Assembly (NCBI RefSeq): GCF_009760925.1 | Contig: NZ_VRLV01000016.1 | Location: forward strand, 186,001 to 250,000 | Direction of reading: 5' to 3' | DNA length: 64,000 nt | From: Nonomuraea typhae | GTDB lineage: Bacteria; Actinomycetota; Actinomycetes; Streptosporangiales; Streptosporangiaceae | Translations under genes and position numbers: made by a program | In this document: positions 1-7,524 of the stretch, one piece after another | How positions within the stretch are numbered: the first letter of the stretch is position 1 | Layout: each line of letters starts with the position of its first letter | Notes under the pieces: generated by a model | What the model was told of the DNA's origin: nothing | The model's input: only the letters and a program-made list of their open reading frames with translations | Databases searched by the model: none

Positions 1-1997
1 GCTTTGACCAGGGTGCGGCCGGTGCCCACGGGCTCGGTGCCGAGGACCCTGCCGCGCCGCGAGGACAGATCTGACATGACGGAGCCGACGTAGTCGTCGG
101 CCACCAGGACGGCGAGCTCGTCGACGGGTTCGAGCAGGAGGGTCGGGACCTTGGTCGCCGCCTCCTTGAGGGCCAGCTGGCCGGCGATCTGGAAGGCCAT
201 GTCGGAGGAGTCGACCGAGTGGGCCTTGCCGTCGTACAGCGTGACGCGCACGTCGACCATGGGGTAGCCGGCGACGACGCCGCGTTCCATCTGGGCGCGG
301 ACGCCCTTTTCGACCGAGGGGATGAACTGCCGGGGCACCACGCCGCCCACGATCTTGTCCACGAATTCGAAACCCCCGCCGGATGGCAGGGGCTCGACCT
401 CGAGGTGGCAGATGGCGTACTGGCCGTGACCGCCGGTCTGCTTGACGTTGCGGCCCATGGCCTTGCACTGGCCGCCGAACGTCTCGCGCAGCGGCACCCT
501 GAGCTCTATGCGTTCGACCTCGACGCCGTGGCGCTTGGCCAGGCGGTCGAGGAGGACGTCGGTGTGGGCCTCGCCCATGCACCACAACACCAGTTGCCGG
601 GTCTCGGCGTTGTTCTCCAGCCGCAGCGTCGGGTCTTCGGCGACCAGGCGGCCCAGTGCTTGGGAGAGTTTGTCCTCATCGGCCTTGGACTTGGCCTGGA
701 TGGCCACGGGCAGGAGCGGGTCGGGCATCGTCCAGGACGTCATGAGCAGGGGGTTGTCGACCTCGGAGAGCGTGTCGCCGGTCTCGGCCCGTGAGAGCTT
801 GGCGACCGCGACGATGTCGCCGGCGATGCCCTTGGCCACGCCGCGCTGCTGTTTGCCCAGCGGCGAGGTGAGGGTGCCGATGCGCTCGTCCACGTCGTGG
901 TCCTCGTGCCCGCGGTCGGCCAGACCGTGGCCGGAGACGTGCACGGTCATGTCCGGTCGCAGCGTGCCGGAGAAGACGCGCACGAGGCTGATGCGGCCCA
1001 CGTAGGGGTCGGAGGTCGTCTTGACCACCTCGGCCACGAGCGGGCCGTCGGGGTCGCAGGTGATGCCTTTGACGGGGTTGCCGTCGAGGGTGGTGATCTC
1101 GGGCATCGGGTGCTCGGCCGGAGCGGGGAAGCCCTGGGTGATGATCTCCAGGATCTCGATCGCGCCGATGCCGGTGCCGGAGCACAGCACGGGGAAGAAG
1201 CTGCCCCGGGCGACGGCCTTCTCCAGGTCCTCGATGAGGATCTTGGTGTCGATGGGCTCGCCGCTGAGGTAGCGCTCCATGAGCGACTCGTCTTCGCTCT
1301 CCTGGATGATGCCCTCGATGAGCGAGTCGCGGTGCTCGGCGATCTGCGCCTCGTACTCGGGGCCCGGCTCCTTCTCGGCCCGGGTGCCCGTGGCGTAGTT
1401 GAAGAACTTCTGCGACAGCAGCCCGATGAGGCCGTTGACGTGCCCGTTGGTGATGACGGGCAGGTAGAGGGGTGCCACGCCGTCGCCGAAGACGTCCTGG
1501 CAGGTGGCGAGCACCTCGTCGAAGTCGGCCCGCTGATGGTCGATCTTGGTGATGACCACCGCCCGGGGCATTCCGACCTGGGCGCACTCCTCCCACAACA
1601 TCTGCGTCAGGCCGTCGACGCCTTCGGAGGCCGAGACCACGAACAGGGCCGCGTCGGCGGCCCGCAGGCCGGCGCGCAGATCCCCGACGAAGTCGGCGTA
1701 ACCGGGCGTGTCCAGGAAGTTGATTTTGACGCCGTTGTGAACCAGGGGCGCCAGCGCCAGGTTCACCGAGCGTTGCTGGCGTACTTCGACCTCGTCGAAG
1801 TCGCTGACCGTGTTGCCGTCCTCGACCCGGCCGATGCGCTGGATCGTGCCCGTCGCCGCCAGCAGGTGCTCGGCCAGGGTCGTCTTGCCCGCTCCAGAAT
1901 GGCCGACCAGTACGACATTGCGAATCGCATCCGCGCTGTCGGCCGTGGGTGCCCTGCCCGCGGCTCCCGCATGGCCGCCCGGGTTCTTCTCTGCCAC
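1..1997 (-). CDS. Elongation factor G-like GTPase (EF-G2 type), 3' end cut by window
   Basis: Translational GTPase of the EF-G family. From the chosen GTG the P-loop GHSGAGKTT falls at about residues 32-40, the G3 motif DTPG at 96-99 and the G4 motif TKID at 150-153, followed by the EF-G domain II-V region including LRETFGGQCKAMGR. The P-loop GHSGAGKT and G4 TKID differ from canonical EF-G (GHVDxGKT, NKxD), which is typical of the EF-G-like paralogues (mycobacterial FusA2 type) whose precise role is unsettled. The GTG at 1997 is preceded by a GGGAGG ribosome site and gives a lysine-led N-terminus. The last codons lie outside the window. It is divergent from pgsA. Family confident, function less so. 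Confidence 0.9.
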   Translation of the reverse strand, partial: MAEKNPGGHAGAAGRAPTADSADAIRNVVLVGHSGAGKTTLAEHLLAATGTIQRIGRVEDGNTVSDFDEVEVRQQRSVNLALAPLVHNGVKINFLDTPGYADFVGDLRAGLRAADAALFVVSASEGVDGLTQMLWEECAQVGMPRAVVITKIDHQRADFDEVLATCQDVFGDGVAPLYLPVITNGHVNGLIGLLSQKFFNYATGTRAEKEPGPEYEAQIAEHRDSLIEGIIQESEDESLMERYLSGEPIDTKILIEDLEKAVARGSFFPVLCSGTGIGAIEILEIITQGFPAPAEHPMPEITTLDGNPVKGITCDPDGPLVAEVVKTTSDPYVGRISLVRVFSGTLRPDMTVHVSGHGLADRGHEDHDVDERIGTLTSPLGKQQRGVAKGIAGDIVAVAKLSRAETGDTLSEVDNPLLMTSWTMPDPLLPVAIQAKSKADEDKLSQALGRLVAEDPTLRLENNAETRQLVLWCMGEAHTDVLLDRLAKRHGVEVERIELRVPLRETFGGQCKAMGRNVKQTGGHGQYAICHLEVEPLPSGGGFEFVDKIVGGVVPRQFIPSVEKGVRAQMERGVVAGYPMVDVRVTLYDGKAHSVDSSDMAFQIAGQLALKEAATKVPTLLLEPVDELAVLVADDYVGSVMSDLSSRRGRVLGTEPVGTGRTLVK

Positions 1998-2163
1998 ATC
2001 GCCTCCCGCGTCGTCGGGGTGGGTGCCAACGTCGCGCCCGCGCGGAAGGGTTCGGAAACCGCATGGACGCGGTGTGTTCACCAAATACCCCTGTGGCGGA
2101 TATCACAAGGGGGGTGAGGCAAAGAAACTGCAGCGGGCTGTGATGGCCTACGATCGGAGCGCG

Positions 2164-2760
2164 ATGCTGAAACTCCTGCGCCCGGCCATGACCCGGATCC
2201 TCACCCCGCTGGGCAGGGCACTTGTCCGCCGCGGGATCGGCCCTGACGCCGTCACCGCGATCGGAACGCTCGGCACCGTGGTGTCGGCCCTGTTCTTCTT
2301 CCCGATGGGCATGCTCACGGCCGGTGCCCTGGTGATCACCGTGTTCGTGCTGTTCGACCTGCTGGACGGCGTGGTCGCGCGGCTGGGCGGCGGGGGCGGC
2401 ACGACGTGGGGCGCCTTCCTGGACTCCACGCTCGACCGGGTCGCCGACGCGGCGATCTTCGCGGGCCTGACCGTCTACTTCGCGCTTCAGGGCGAGATCG
2501 TCATGGTCGCGGTCGCGGTGTTCAACGTGTTCGCCGGTGGCCTGGTCTCCTATGCCAAGGCACGGGCGGAGTCCCTGGGGGTCGAGTGCGACGTGGGCCT
2601 GGCCGAGCGGCCGGAGCGCCTGGTCGTGGGGCTGGTCGCGGCCTGCTTCTCGTTCGTGCCGTTCGTGCTGGAGGCCGGGATGTGGCTGCTGGCCGTGGCC
2701 AGCCTGATCACCGTGGTGCAGCGGGTGGTGCACGTGTATCGACAGACGGGGGAGTCATGA
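2164..2760 (+). CDS. pgsA: Phosphatidylinositol phosphate synthase (CDP-alcohol phosphatidyltransferase)
   Basis: Integral membrane enzyme that joins CDP-diacylglycerol to inositol phosphate, the first step towards PI and PIMs. The CDP-alcohol phosphotransferase signature is complete: DLLDGVVAR, then eight residues, then GAFLDSTLD, supplying the metal-binding aspartates. Several hydrophobic helices surround it and the length (198 aa) is normal. The ATG at 2164 follows a GGAG four bases upstream and gives the family-like N-terminus MLKLLRPAMTRILTP. An ATG at 2143 would add seven residues and cannot be excluded. It overlaps the next gene by ATGA, the start of a four-gene operon with the acyltransferase and pimA, which fixes its role as the PI-type enzyme. 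Confidence 0.92.
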   Translation: MLKLLRPAMTRILTPLGRALVRRGIGPDAVTAIGTLGTVVSALFFFPMGMLTAGALVITVFVLFDLLDGVVARLGGGGGTTWGAFLDSTLDRVADAAIFAGLTVYFALQGEIVMVAVAVFNVFAGGLVSYAKARAESLGVECDVGLAERPERLVVGLVAACFSFVPFVLEAGMWLLAVASLITVVQRVVHVYRQTGES

Positions 2761-3665
2761 GCGAGAAGCCGTCGCTGGCCGACCGCGTGGTCGCCGCGGG
2801 GTTCGCCACGGGCTGGACGCTCGTGCCGTACCTGCCGCACAAGCCCGTGGCGGCGGTCTTCCGCTTCATGGCCGACCGGGTGTGGCGCAAGCGCGGCAGG
2901 TCGGTGCGCCGCTTGGAGTCGAACCTCAGCCGGGTGACCGGTCTCCCGGTCGGCCATCCGGAGCTGGCGGAGCTGACCCGCGCGGGGATGCGCTCGTACT
3001 TCCGCTATTTCCACGAGATCTTCATCCTGCCCAAGATGGACCGGGCCGAGGTGGTGCGGCGCACCCGCGTGACGGGCGCCGAGTACGTCCACGACAACGT
3101 GGCCAACGGGCGCGGCGTGGTGCTCGCGCTGCCGCACATGGGCAACTGGGATCAGGCGGGCGCGTGGCTGGTCGGCGTGGGCCATCCGTTCACCACGGTG
3201 GCCGAGCGGCTCAAGCCCGAGTCGCTGTTCCGCCGGTATGTCGCCTTCCGCGAGGGGCTGGGCATGGAGGTGCTGCCGCTCACGGGCGGTGACGGCCACA
3301 ACTTCGGGACTCTCGCGCAGCGGGTACGGCGGGGCGGGGTCGTGTGCCTGCCCGCCGAGCGGGATCTGACCAAGGGCGGGGTCGAGGTGAGCTTCTTCGG
3401 GGCGGCCACGAAGATGCCGGCCGGTCCGCCGCTGCTGGCCGTCCAGACGGGGTGCGCGCTGCTGCCGGCGATCGTCTACTTCGACGGCGAGGACTGGGGC
3501 ATCGACATCGGCCCCGAGATCCCGGTGCCGGAGGAGGGCACGCGGCAGGAGAGGACGGCGGCGGTGGCGCAGGCGCTGGCGGAGGTATTCGAGAAGGGCA
3601 TCTCGGCGCACCCGCAGGACTGGCACATGTTGCAGAGGTTGTGGCTGGAGGATCTGGCACGATGA
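2757..3665 (+). CDS. patA: Phosphatidylinositol mannoside acyltransferase (LpxL/HtrB family)
   Basis: Membrane-associated acyltransferase that places a fatty acid on the mannose of PIM1/PIM2. It belongs to the lysophospholipid acyltransferase (LpxL/HtrB) family; the catalytic HX4D motif appears as LPHMGNWD with His127 and Asp132. The predicted protein is 302 aa, usual for PatA. The start ATG overlaps the pgsA stop as ATGA, and the stop overlaps the pimA ATG, so the three are translationally coupled. Assignment to PatA rather than another LpxL-like enzyme rests on its place between pgsA and pimA, the standard actinobacterial arrangement. Confidence 0.9.
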   Translation: MSEKPSLADRVVAAGFATGWTLVPYLPHKPVAAVFRFMADRVWRKRGRSVRRLESNLSRVTGLPVGHPELAELTRAGMRSYFRYFHEIFILPKMDRAEVVRRTRVTGAEYVHDNVANGRGVVLALPHMGNWDQAGAWLVGVGHPFTTVAERLKPESLFRRYVAFREGLGMEVLPLTGGDGHNFGTLAQRVRRGGVVCLPAERDLTKGGVEVSFFGAATKMPAGPPLLAVQTGCALLPAIVYFDGEDWGIDIGPEIPVPEEGTRQERTAAVAQALAEVFEKGISAHPQDWHMLQRLWLEDLAR

Positions 3666-4768
3666 AGGTCGGCATTGTCTGCCCGTACTCATGGGACATG
3701 CCGGGAGGGGTCAAGCAGCACATCGACGACCTGGCGCAGGCGCTGATCGCGCAGGGGCACGAGGTGTCGGTGATCGCGCCGGCCGCCGACGACGACGAGC
3801 TGCCCCCTTACGTGACGGGCGCCGGGCGCGCGATGCCGGTGCCGTACAACGGGTCGGTGGCGCGGATGTCGTTCGGCTTCATCTCGGCGGCGCGGGTGCG
3901 GCGGTGGGTGCGCGACGGCGACTTCGACGTGCTGCACATCCACGAGCCGCTGATCCCGAGCCTCGGGGTGCTGGCCTGCTGGGCGGCGAAGGGGCCGATC
4001 GTGGCGACCTTCCACGCCTCCTTCACCCGTTCGCGGGCGATCGCGGTGGCCGAGCCGTTGCTGCGCAGCGCGCTGGAGAAGCTGCACGGGCGCATCGCGG
4101 TCTCCGACGCGGCGCGCAAGAGCCTGGTGGAGCAGTTCGGCGGGGACACCGTGCTGATCCCGAACGGGGTGACGGTGGCCCGGTACGCCGAGGCCGAGCC
4201 GCTGGAGGGTTGGGGTCCCGACGGCGCCACGATCGGGTTTCTGGGCCGGGTGGACGAGGAGCGCAAGGGGCTGCCGATCCTGCTGGAGGCGCTGAAGTCG
4301 ATTCCGGAGGCCAAGCTGCTGGTGGCCGGTCCGGGTGAGGTGAAGGTGCCGAAGGAGCTGCGTGATCGGGTGACGATGCTGGGCATGGTGAGCGAGGCGG
4401 ACAAGATCCGGGCCTACCACTCGGTGGACGTCTTCTGCGCGCCCAACACGCGGGGGGAGAGTTTCGGGATCGTGCTGGCCGAGGCGATGGCCTCGGGGGC
4501 GACGGTGCTGGCCAGCGACATCCCGGCCTTCCGGCGGGTGCTGGGTGAGGGGCAGGCGGGCGCGTTGTTCAGGAACGGCGATCCGGAGTCGCTGGCGCAG
4601 GAGGCGCGGGCGCTGCTGGCGGCGCCGGAGCGGCGGGCCAAGCTGGCCGCCGAGGCGCTGGTGGCGGTGCGCAAGTACGACTGGTCGACGGTGGCGCGGG
4701 ATGTGGTGCGGGTGTACGAGACCGTGACGACGGGCGGCGCCGGGCGGGTGGAGGAGGACGCGCAGTGA
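3662..4768 (+). CDS. pimA: Phosphatidylinositol alpha-mannosyltransferase (GT4)
   Basis: GT-B glycosyltransferase of family GT4 that moves mannose from GDP-mannose to the 2-position of inositol on PI at the inner membrane face. The N-terminus MKVGIVCPYSWDMPGGVKQH matches the PimA acceptor loop, VPYNGSVAR and VLHIHEP follow, and the C-terminal donor domain has GRVDEERKGL and the E-x7-E motif ESFGIVLAE. At 368 aa it is slightly shorter than mycobacterial PimA. The ATG overlaps the upstream stop (ATGA) and the following gene begins at a GTG inside its stop. The assignment is strong from both sequence and context. Confidence 0.94.
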   Translation: MKVGIVCPYSWDMPGGVKQHIDDLAQALIAQGHEVSVIAPAADDDELPPYVTGAGRAMPVPYNGSVARMSFGFISAARVRRWVRDGDFDVLHIHEPLIPSLGVLACWAAKGPIVATFHASFTRSRAIAVAEPLLRSALEKLHGRIAVSDAARKSLVEQFGGDTVLIPNGVTVARYAEAEPLEGWGPDGATIGFLGRVDEERKGLPILLEALKSIPEAKLLVAGPGEVKVPKELRDRVTMLGMVSEADKIRAYHSVDVFCAPNTRGESFGIVLAEAMASGATVLASDIPAFRRVLGEGQAGALFRNGDPESLAQEARALLAAPERRAKLAAEALVAVRKYDWSTVARDVVRVYETVTTGGAGRVEEDAQ

Positions 4769-5307
4769 CCTCCACGGTGATCATCCTGATCGTGGGCATC
4801 GCCGTGGTGCTCACGGCCGTCTACATCTCCTGGCGGGCCGGTCGCCTGGACCGGCTGCACATCCGGCTGGAGCTGGCCGGGCAGGCGCTGGACGCGGCGT
4901 TGCAGCAGCGGCGTTCGGTGGTGTTGCTGCTGGCGGGCTCGCGGCTGCTGGATCCGGCGACCTCGCTCATGCTGGCCACCGCGGCGCAGGAGGCCAGGAT
5001 CGCCGGGCCGGAGGAGCGGGAGCCGGCCGAGAGCGACCTGTCGCGCACGCTGCGGGCGGTGGTGGACCAGGAGCGCTTCCGGGAGAAGCTGGCCGAGGCG
5101 CCGGGCGGGCAGGACCTGATGGAGGAGCTGGACGCCGCCGTGGCCAAGGTGGTCTACTCGCGCCGGTTCCACAACAACGCGGTCGCGGTCACGCGTACGG
5201 CGCAGCGGCGCTGGCTGGCCAGGACGCTGCGCCTGGCGGGTCACACCGATTTTCCCAGTTTTTTCGAGATCGATGATGATCCGCCGAAGAGTATGGCAAC
5301 CGAATGA
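4765..5307 (+). CDS. Conserved actinobacterial membrane-anchored protein (LemA-like topology)
   Basis: 180-aa protein of unknown function. It starts at a GTG overlapping the pimA stop. Residues 4-22 form one transmembrane helix, followed by RAGRLDRLHIRLELAGQALD and long amphipathic helices with leucine/alanine repeats, a layout like LemA-family proteins. A similar protein follows pimA in other actinomycetes, so it is probably a conserved accessory of the PIM operon, but no reaction can be assigned. The C-terminus is acidic and hydrophilic. Translational coupling argues for co-expression with pimA. Confidence 0.7.
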   Translation: MTSTVIILIVGIAVVLTAVYISWRAGRLDRLHIRLELAGQALDAALQQRRSVVLLLAGSRLLDPATSLMLATAAQEARIAGPEEREPAESDLSRTLRAVVDQERFREKLAEAPGGQDLMEELDAAVAKVVYSRRFHNNAVAVTRTAQRRWLARTLRLAGHTDFPSFFEIDDDPPKSMATE

Positions 5308-5370
5308 CCGATTTTGTTCATCGCCGGTAAGCTTCTCCCGTTTTTGGAGTTAAGGCGGAGGAGTGGACAG

Positions 5371-6384
5371 GTGCGGCTACCGCGGATGATCACCGTCACG
5401 CTGGCTGGGACGGCGGTGCTGCTGCCGGTTGCGGCGTGCTCGTCGGAGAAGCCGGCCCCGCCCGCGGTCCCGCAGGCGGCCACGTCCCCTCCGGTCACCG
5501 AGGAGCCCGCCGGCCCGGGGCACCCGTTCACGGGCCTGCCGGACGAGGAGCGCAAGCCCGTCCTCGCCGTGAAGATCGAGAACACCGCGGCGGGCAAGCC
5601 GCAGATGGGCCTGAAGAGCGCCGACATCGTCTACGTCGAGCAGGTCGAGGCCGGGCTGACCCGGCTCATGGCGATCTTCTCCTCGAAGATCCCGGCCAAG
5701 GTGGGGCCGGTGCGCAGCGCCCGCATCTCCGACCTGCACATCGCGCAGCAGTTCGGCAAGCCCGCCTTCGCCTACTCCGGCGCGCAGACCAAGATGCTGC
5801 CGCTGATCGCCGAGGCGTCGCTGTTCGACGTGGGCGACACCAGGAACGGCGGCGCCTACTTCCGCCAGCCCGGCCGCTTCGCCCCCTACAACCTGTTCGC
5901 CACCACCAAGAAGCTGCTGTCGGCGGCGCCGAAGGCGTCCAAGGCCAAGGACATCGGCTTCACCTTCGGCGAGGCGCCCGCCCAGGGCGGGGTGGACAAG
6001 AAGTCGTTCACGGTCAGGTGGCCCGCGGCGCGCTTCACCTTCGCGTGGTCGCCGGACAAGAAGCAGTGGATGATCTGGCAGGACGGCAAGAAGGACATGG
6101 CCGCCGAGGGCGGGCAGCTCAGCGCGCCGACCGTGGTGGTGCAGTACACCAAGACGGTGCGCTCGCAGTTCCACGACAAGAACCAGAGCTACACGCCGCT
6201 CGTGCACAGCGTCGGCAAGGGTTCGGCGATCGTGCTGCGGGACGGCAAGGCGTACAAGGCCAAGTGGGAGCGGGAATCGGAGGAGGCGGGCACGACGTTC
6301 ACCACACCGGAGGGCGAGCCGATGAACTTCGCCCCCGGTCAGGTGTGGATCGCCCTCGCCAGCCGTAAGCCGGTCACGCCCTGA
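5371..6384 (+). CDS. DUF3048 domain lipoprotein (YerB-like)
   Basis: Predicted exported lipoprotein, 337 aa. The N-terminus has positive residues, a hydrophobic stretch and the lipobox LPVAAC with Cys about 23 residues in, then a Pro/Ala linker. The body contains the DUF3048 pattern: HPFTGLP, VLAVKIENT, ADIVYVEQVEAGLTRLMAIF and PVRSARISD. The start is GTG 5371 because a GGAGGAG site ends nine bases upstream; the longer TTG start at 5314 would put 19 extra residues before the signal peptide. The family is widespread in Gram-positive bacteria and its function is unknown. It follows the PIM operon by 63 bases and probably has its own promoter. Confidence 0.88.
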   Translation: MRLPRMITVTLAGTAVLLPVAACSSEKPAPPAVPQAATSPPVTEEPAGPGHPFTGLPDEERKPVLAVKIENTAAGKPQMGLKSADIVYVEQVEAGLTRLMAIFSSKIPAKVGPVRSARISDLHIAQQFGKPAFAYSGAQTKMLPLIAEASLFDVGDTRNGGAYFRQPGRFAPYNLFATTKKLLSAAPKASKAKDIGFTFGEAPAQGGVDKKSFTVRWPAARFTFAWSPDKKQWMIWQDGKKDMAAEGGQLSAPTVVVQYTKTVRSQFHDKNQSYTPLVHSVGKGSAIVLRDGKAYKAKWERESEEAGTTFTTPEGEPMNFAPGQVWIALASRKPVTP

Positions 6385-6524
6385 CCTTGGGCCGACCGTA
6401 CAAAAGTCCTGGCAAACCCTGACAAGGTGGCATGTCGGGGGAGGGGGGCTCCAGGACCTACGATGAGCTTGATAACTTACCGTTCGCCCAGACGGACCAG
6501 CCGAGAGAGCCCGTGAGGAAGACC

Positions 6525-7430
6525 GTGTCCAGCAGCACGCCTGAAACCACCGTCACCGGAACCGCCCGCGTCAAGCGGGGCATGGCCGAGATGCTCAAGG
6601 GCGGCGTCATCATGGACGTCGTCACCCCCGATCAGGCGAAGATCGCCGAAGACGCCGGCGCCGTCGCCGTCATGGCCCTCGAGCGCGTGCCCGCCGACAT
6701 CCGCGCCCAGGGCGGCGTCTCCCGGATGAGCGACCCCGACATGATCGAGGGCATCATCAGCGCCGTGTCCATCCCGGTGATGGCCAAGGCCCGCATCGGC
6801 CACTTCGTCGAAGCGCAGGTCCTGCAGTCGCTCGGCGTCGACTACATCGACGAGTCCGAGGTGCTGACCCCGGCCGACTACGCCAACCACATCGACAAGT
6901 TCCGCTTCACCGTGCCGTTCGTGTGCGGCGCCACCAACCTCGGCGAGGCCATGCGCCGCATCACCGAGGGCGCGGCCATGATCCGCTCCAAGGGCGAGGC
7001 GGGCACCGGCGACGTCTCCAACGCCGTCACCCACATGCGCACGATCCGCGCCGAGCTCAAGCGCCTGACCACGCTGCCCGAGGACGAGCTGTACGTGGCG
7101 GCCAAGGAGCTGCAGGCGCCGTACGAGCTGGTGGCCGAGGTGGCCAAGACCGGCAAGCTGCCCGTCGTGCTGTTCACCGCCGGCGGCATCGCCACCCCGG
7201 CCGACGCGGCGATGATGATGCAGCTCGGTGCCGAGGGCGTCTTCGTGGGTTCGGGCATCTTCAAGTCCGGCGACCCGGCCAAGCGCGCCGCGGCCATCGT
7301 CAAGGCGACGACGTTCTTCGACGACCCGGACGTGGTGGCCAAGGTCTCGCGCGGCCTGGGCGAGGCCATGGTCGGCATCAACGTCGACGAGCTGCCCCAG
7401 CCGCACCGCCTGGCCGAGCGCGGCTGGTAG
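6525..7430 (+). CDS. pdxS: Pyridoxal 5'-phosphate synthase lyase subunit PdxS
   Basis: Synthase subunit of the DXP-independent vitamin B6 pathway: it condenses ribose 5-phosphate, glyceraldehyde 3-phosphate and ammonia supplied by PdxT into PLP. The protein shows MLKGGVIMDVV with the first catalytic Asp, VMAKARIGHFVEAQ with the catalytic Lys, and the phosphate-binding GGIATPADAA. The GTG at 6525 (GAGGAA four bases upstream) gives the usual short N-terminus; an in-frame ATG at 6432 would add 31 residues unlike PdxS. Its partner pdxT normally sits next door but is here about 10 kb downstream at 17632. Confidence 0.95.
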   Translation: MSSSTPETTVTGTARVKRGMAEMLKGGVIMDVVTPDQAKIAEDAGAVAVMALERVPADIRAQGGVSRMSDPDMIEGIISAVSIPVMAKARIGHFVEAQVLQSLGVDYIDESEVLTPADYANHIDKFRFTVPFVCGATNLGEAMRRITEGAAMIRSKGEAGTGDVSNAVTHMRTIRAELKRLTTLPEDELYVAAKELQAPYELVAEVAKTGKLPVVLFTAGGIATPADAAMMMQLGAEGVFVGSGIFKSGDPAKRAAAIVKATTFFDDPDVVAKVSRGLGEAMVGINVDELPQPHRLAERGW

Positions 7431-7441
7431 GTCACGCATCA

Positions 7442-7468
7442 GGGCGCGGGGAGCCTCCCGCGCCCTTT
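7442..7468 (+). terminator. Rho-independent terminator after pdxS
   Basis: A perfect 9-bp GC stem, GGGCGCGGG paired with CCCGCGCCC, closes a six-base loop and is followed by TTT. It begins 11 bases after the pdxS stop. It ends the vitamin B6 / lipid side of the window and insulates it from the accessory block that follows. Confidence 0.75.
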
Positions 7469-7496
7469 CGCGTGCCCGGGCCGTCCATTGCAGAAC

Positions 7497-7524
7497 ATGA
7501 TTCCAGAATGTCATTCTGAATCAT
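7497..7524. promoter_or_regulatory. Palindromic operator running into the monooxygenase start codon
   Basis: Left arm ATGATTCCAGAATG (7497-7510), a central T, and right arm CATTCTGAATCAT (7512-7524) are complementary except for one unpaired base. The last two bases are the AT of the ATG at 7523. A weak promoter, TTGCAG (7488-7493) and CATTCT (7512-7517) with 18-bp spacing, lies inside it, so a bound repressor would block RNA polymerase. No SD site exists, so the mRNA is probably leaderless. The cognate regulator is not identified. Confidence 0.6.

Noticed and set aside
676..2733. A 685-codon - strand frame through pgsA and the EF-G-like gene
   Set aside because: It conflicts with the GTPase and pgsA frames, both of which have clear motifs and ribosome sites.
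6432..6524. N-terminal extension of PdxS from ATG 6432
   Set aside because: The 31 extra residues are unlike PdxS, and GTG 6525 has its own GAGGAA site.
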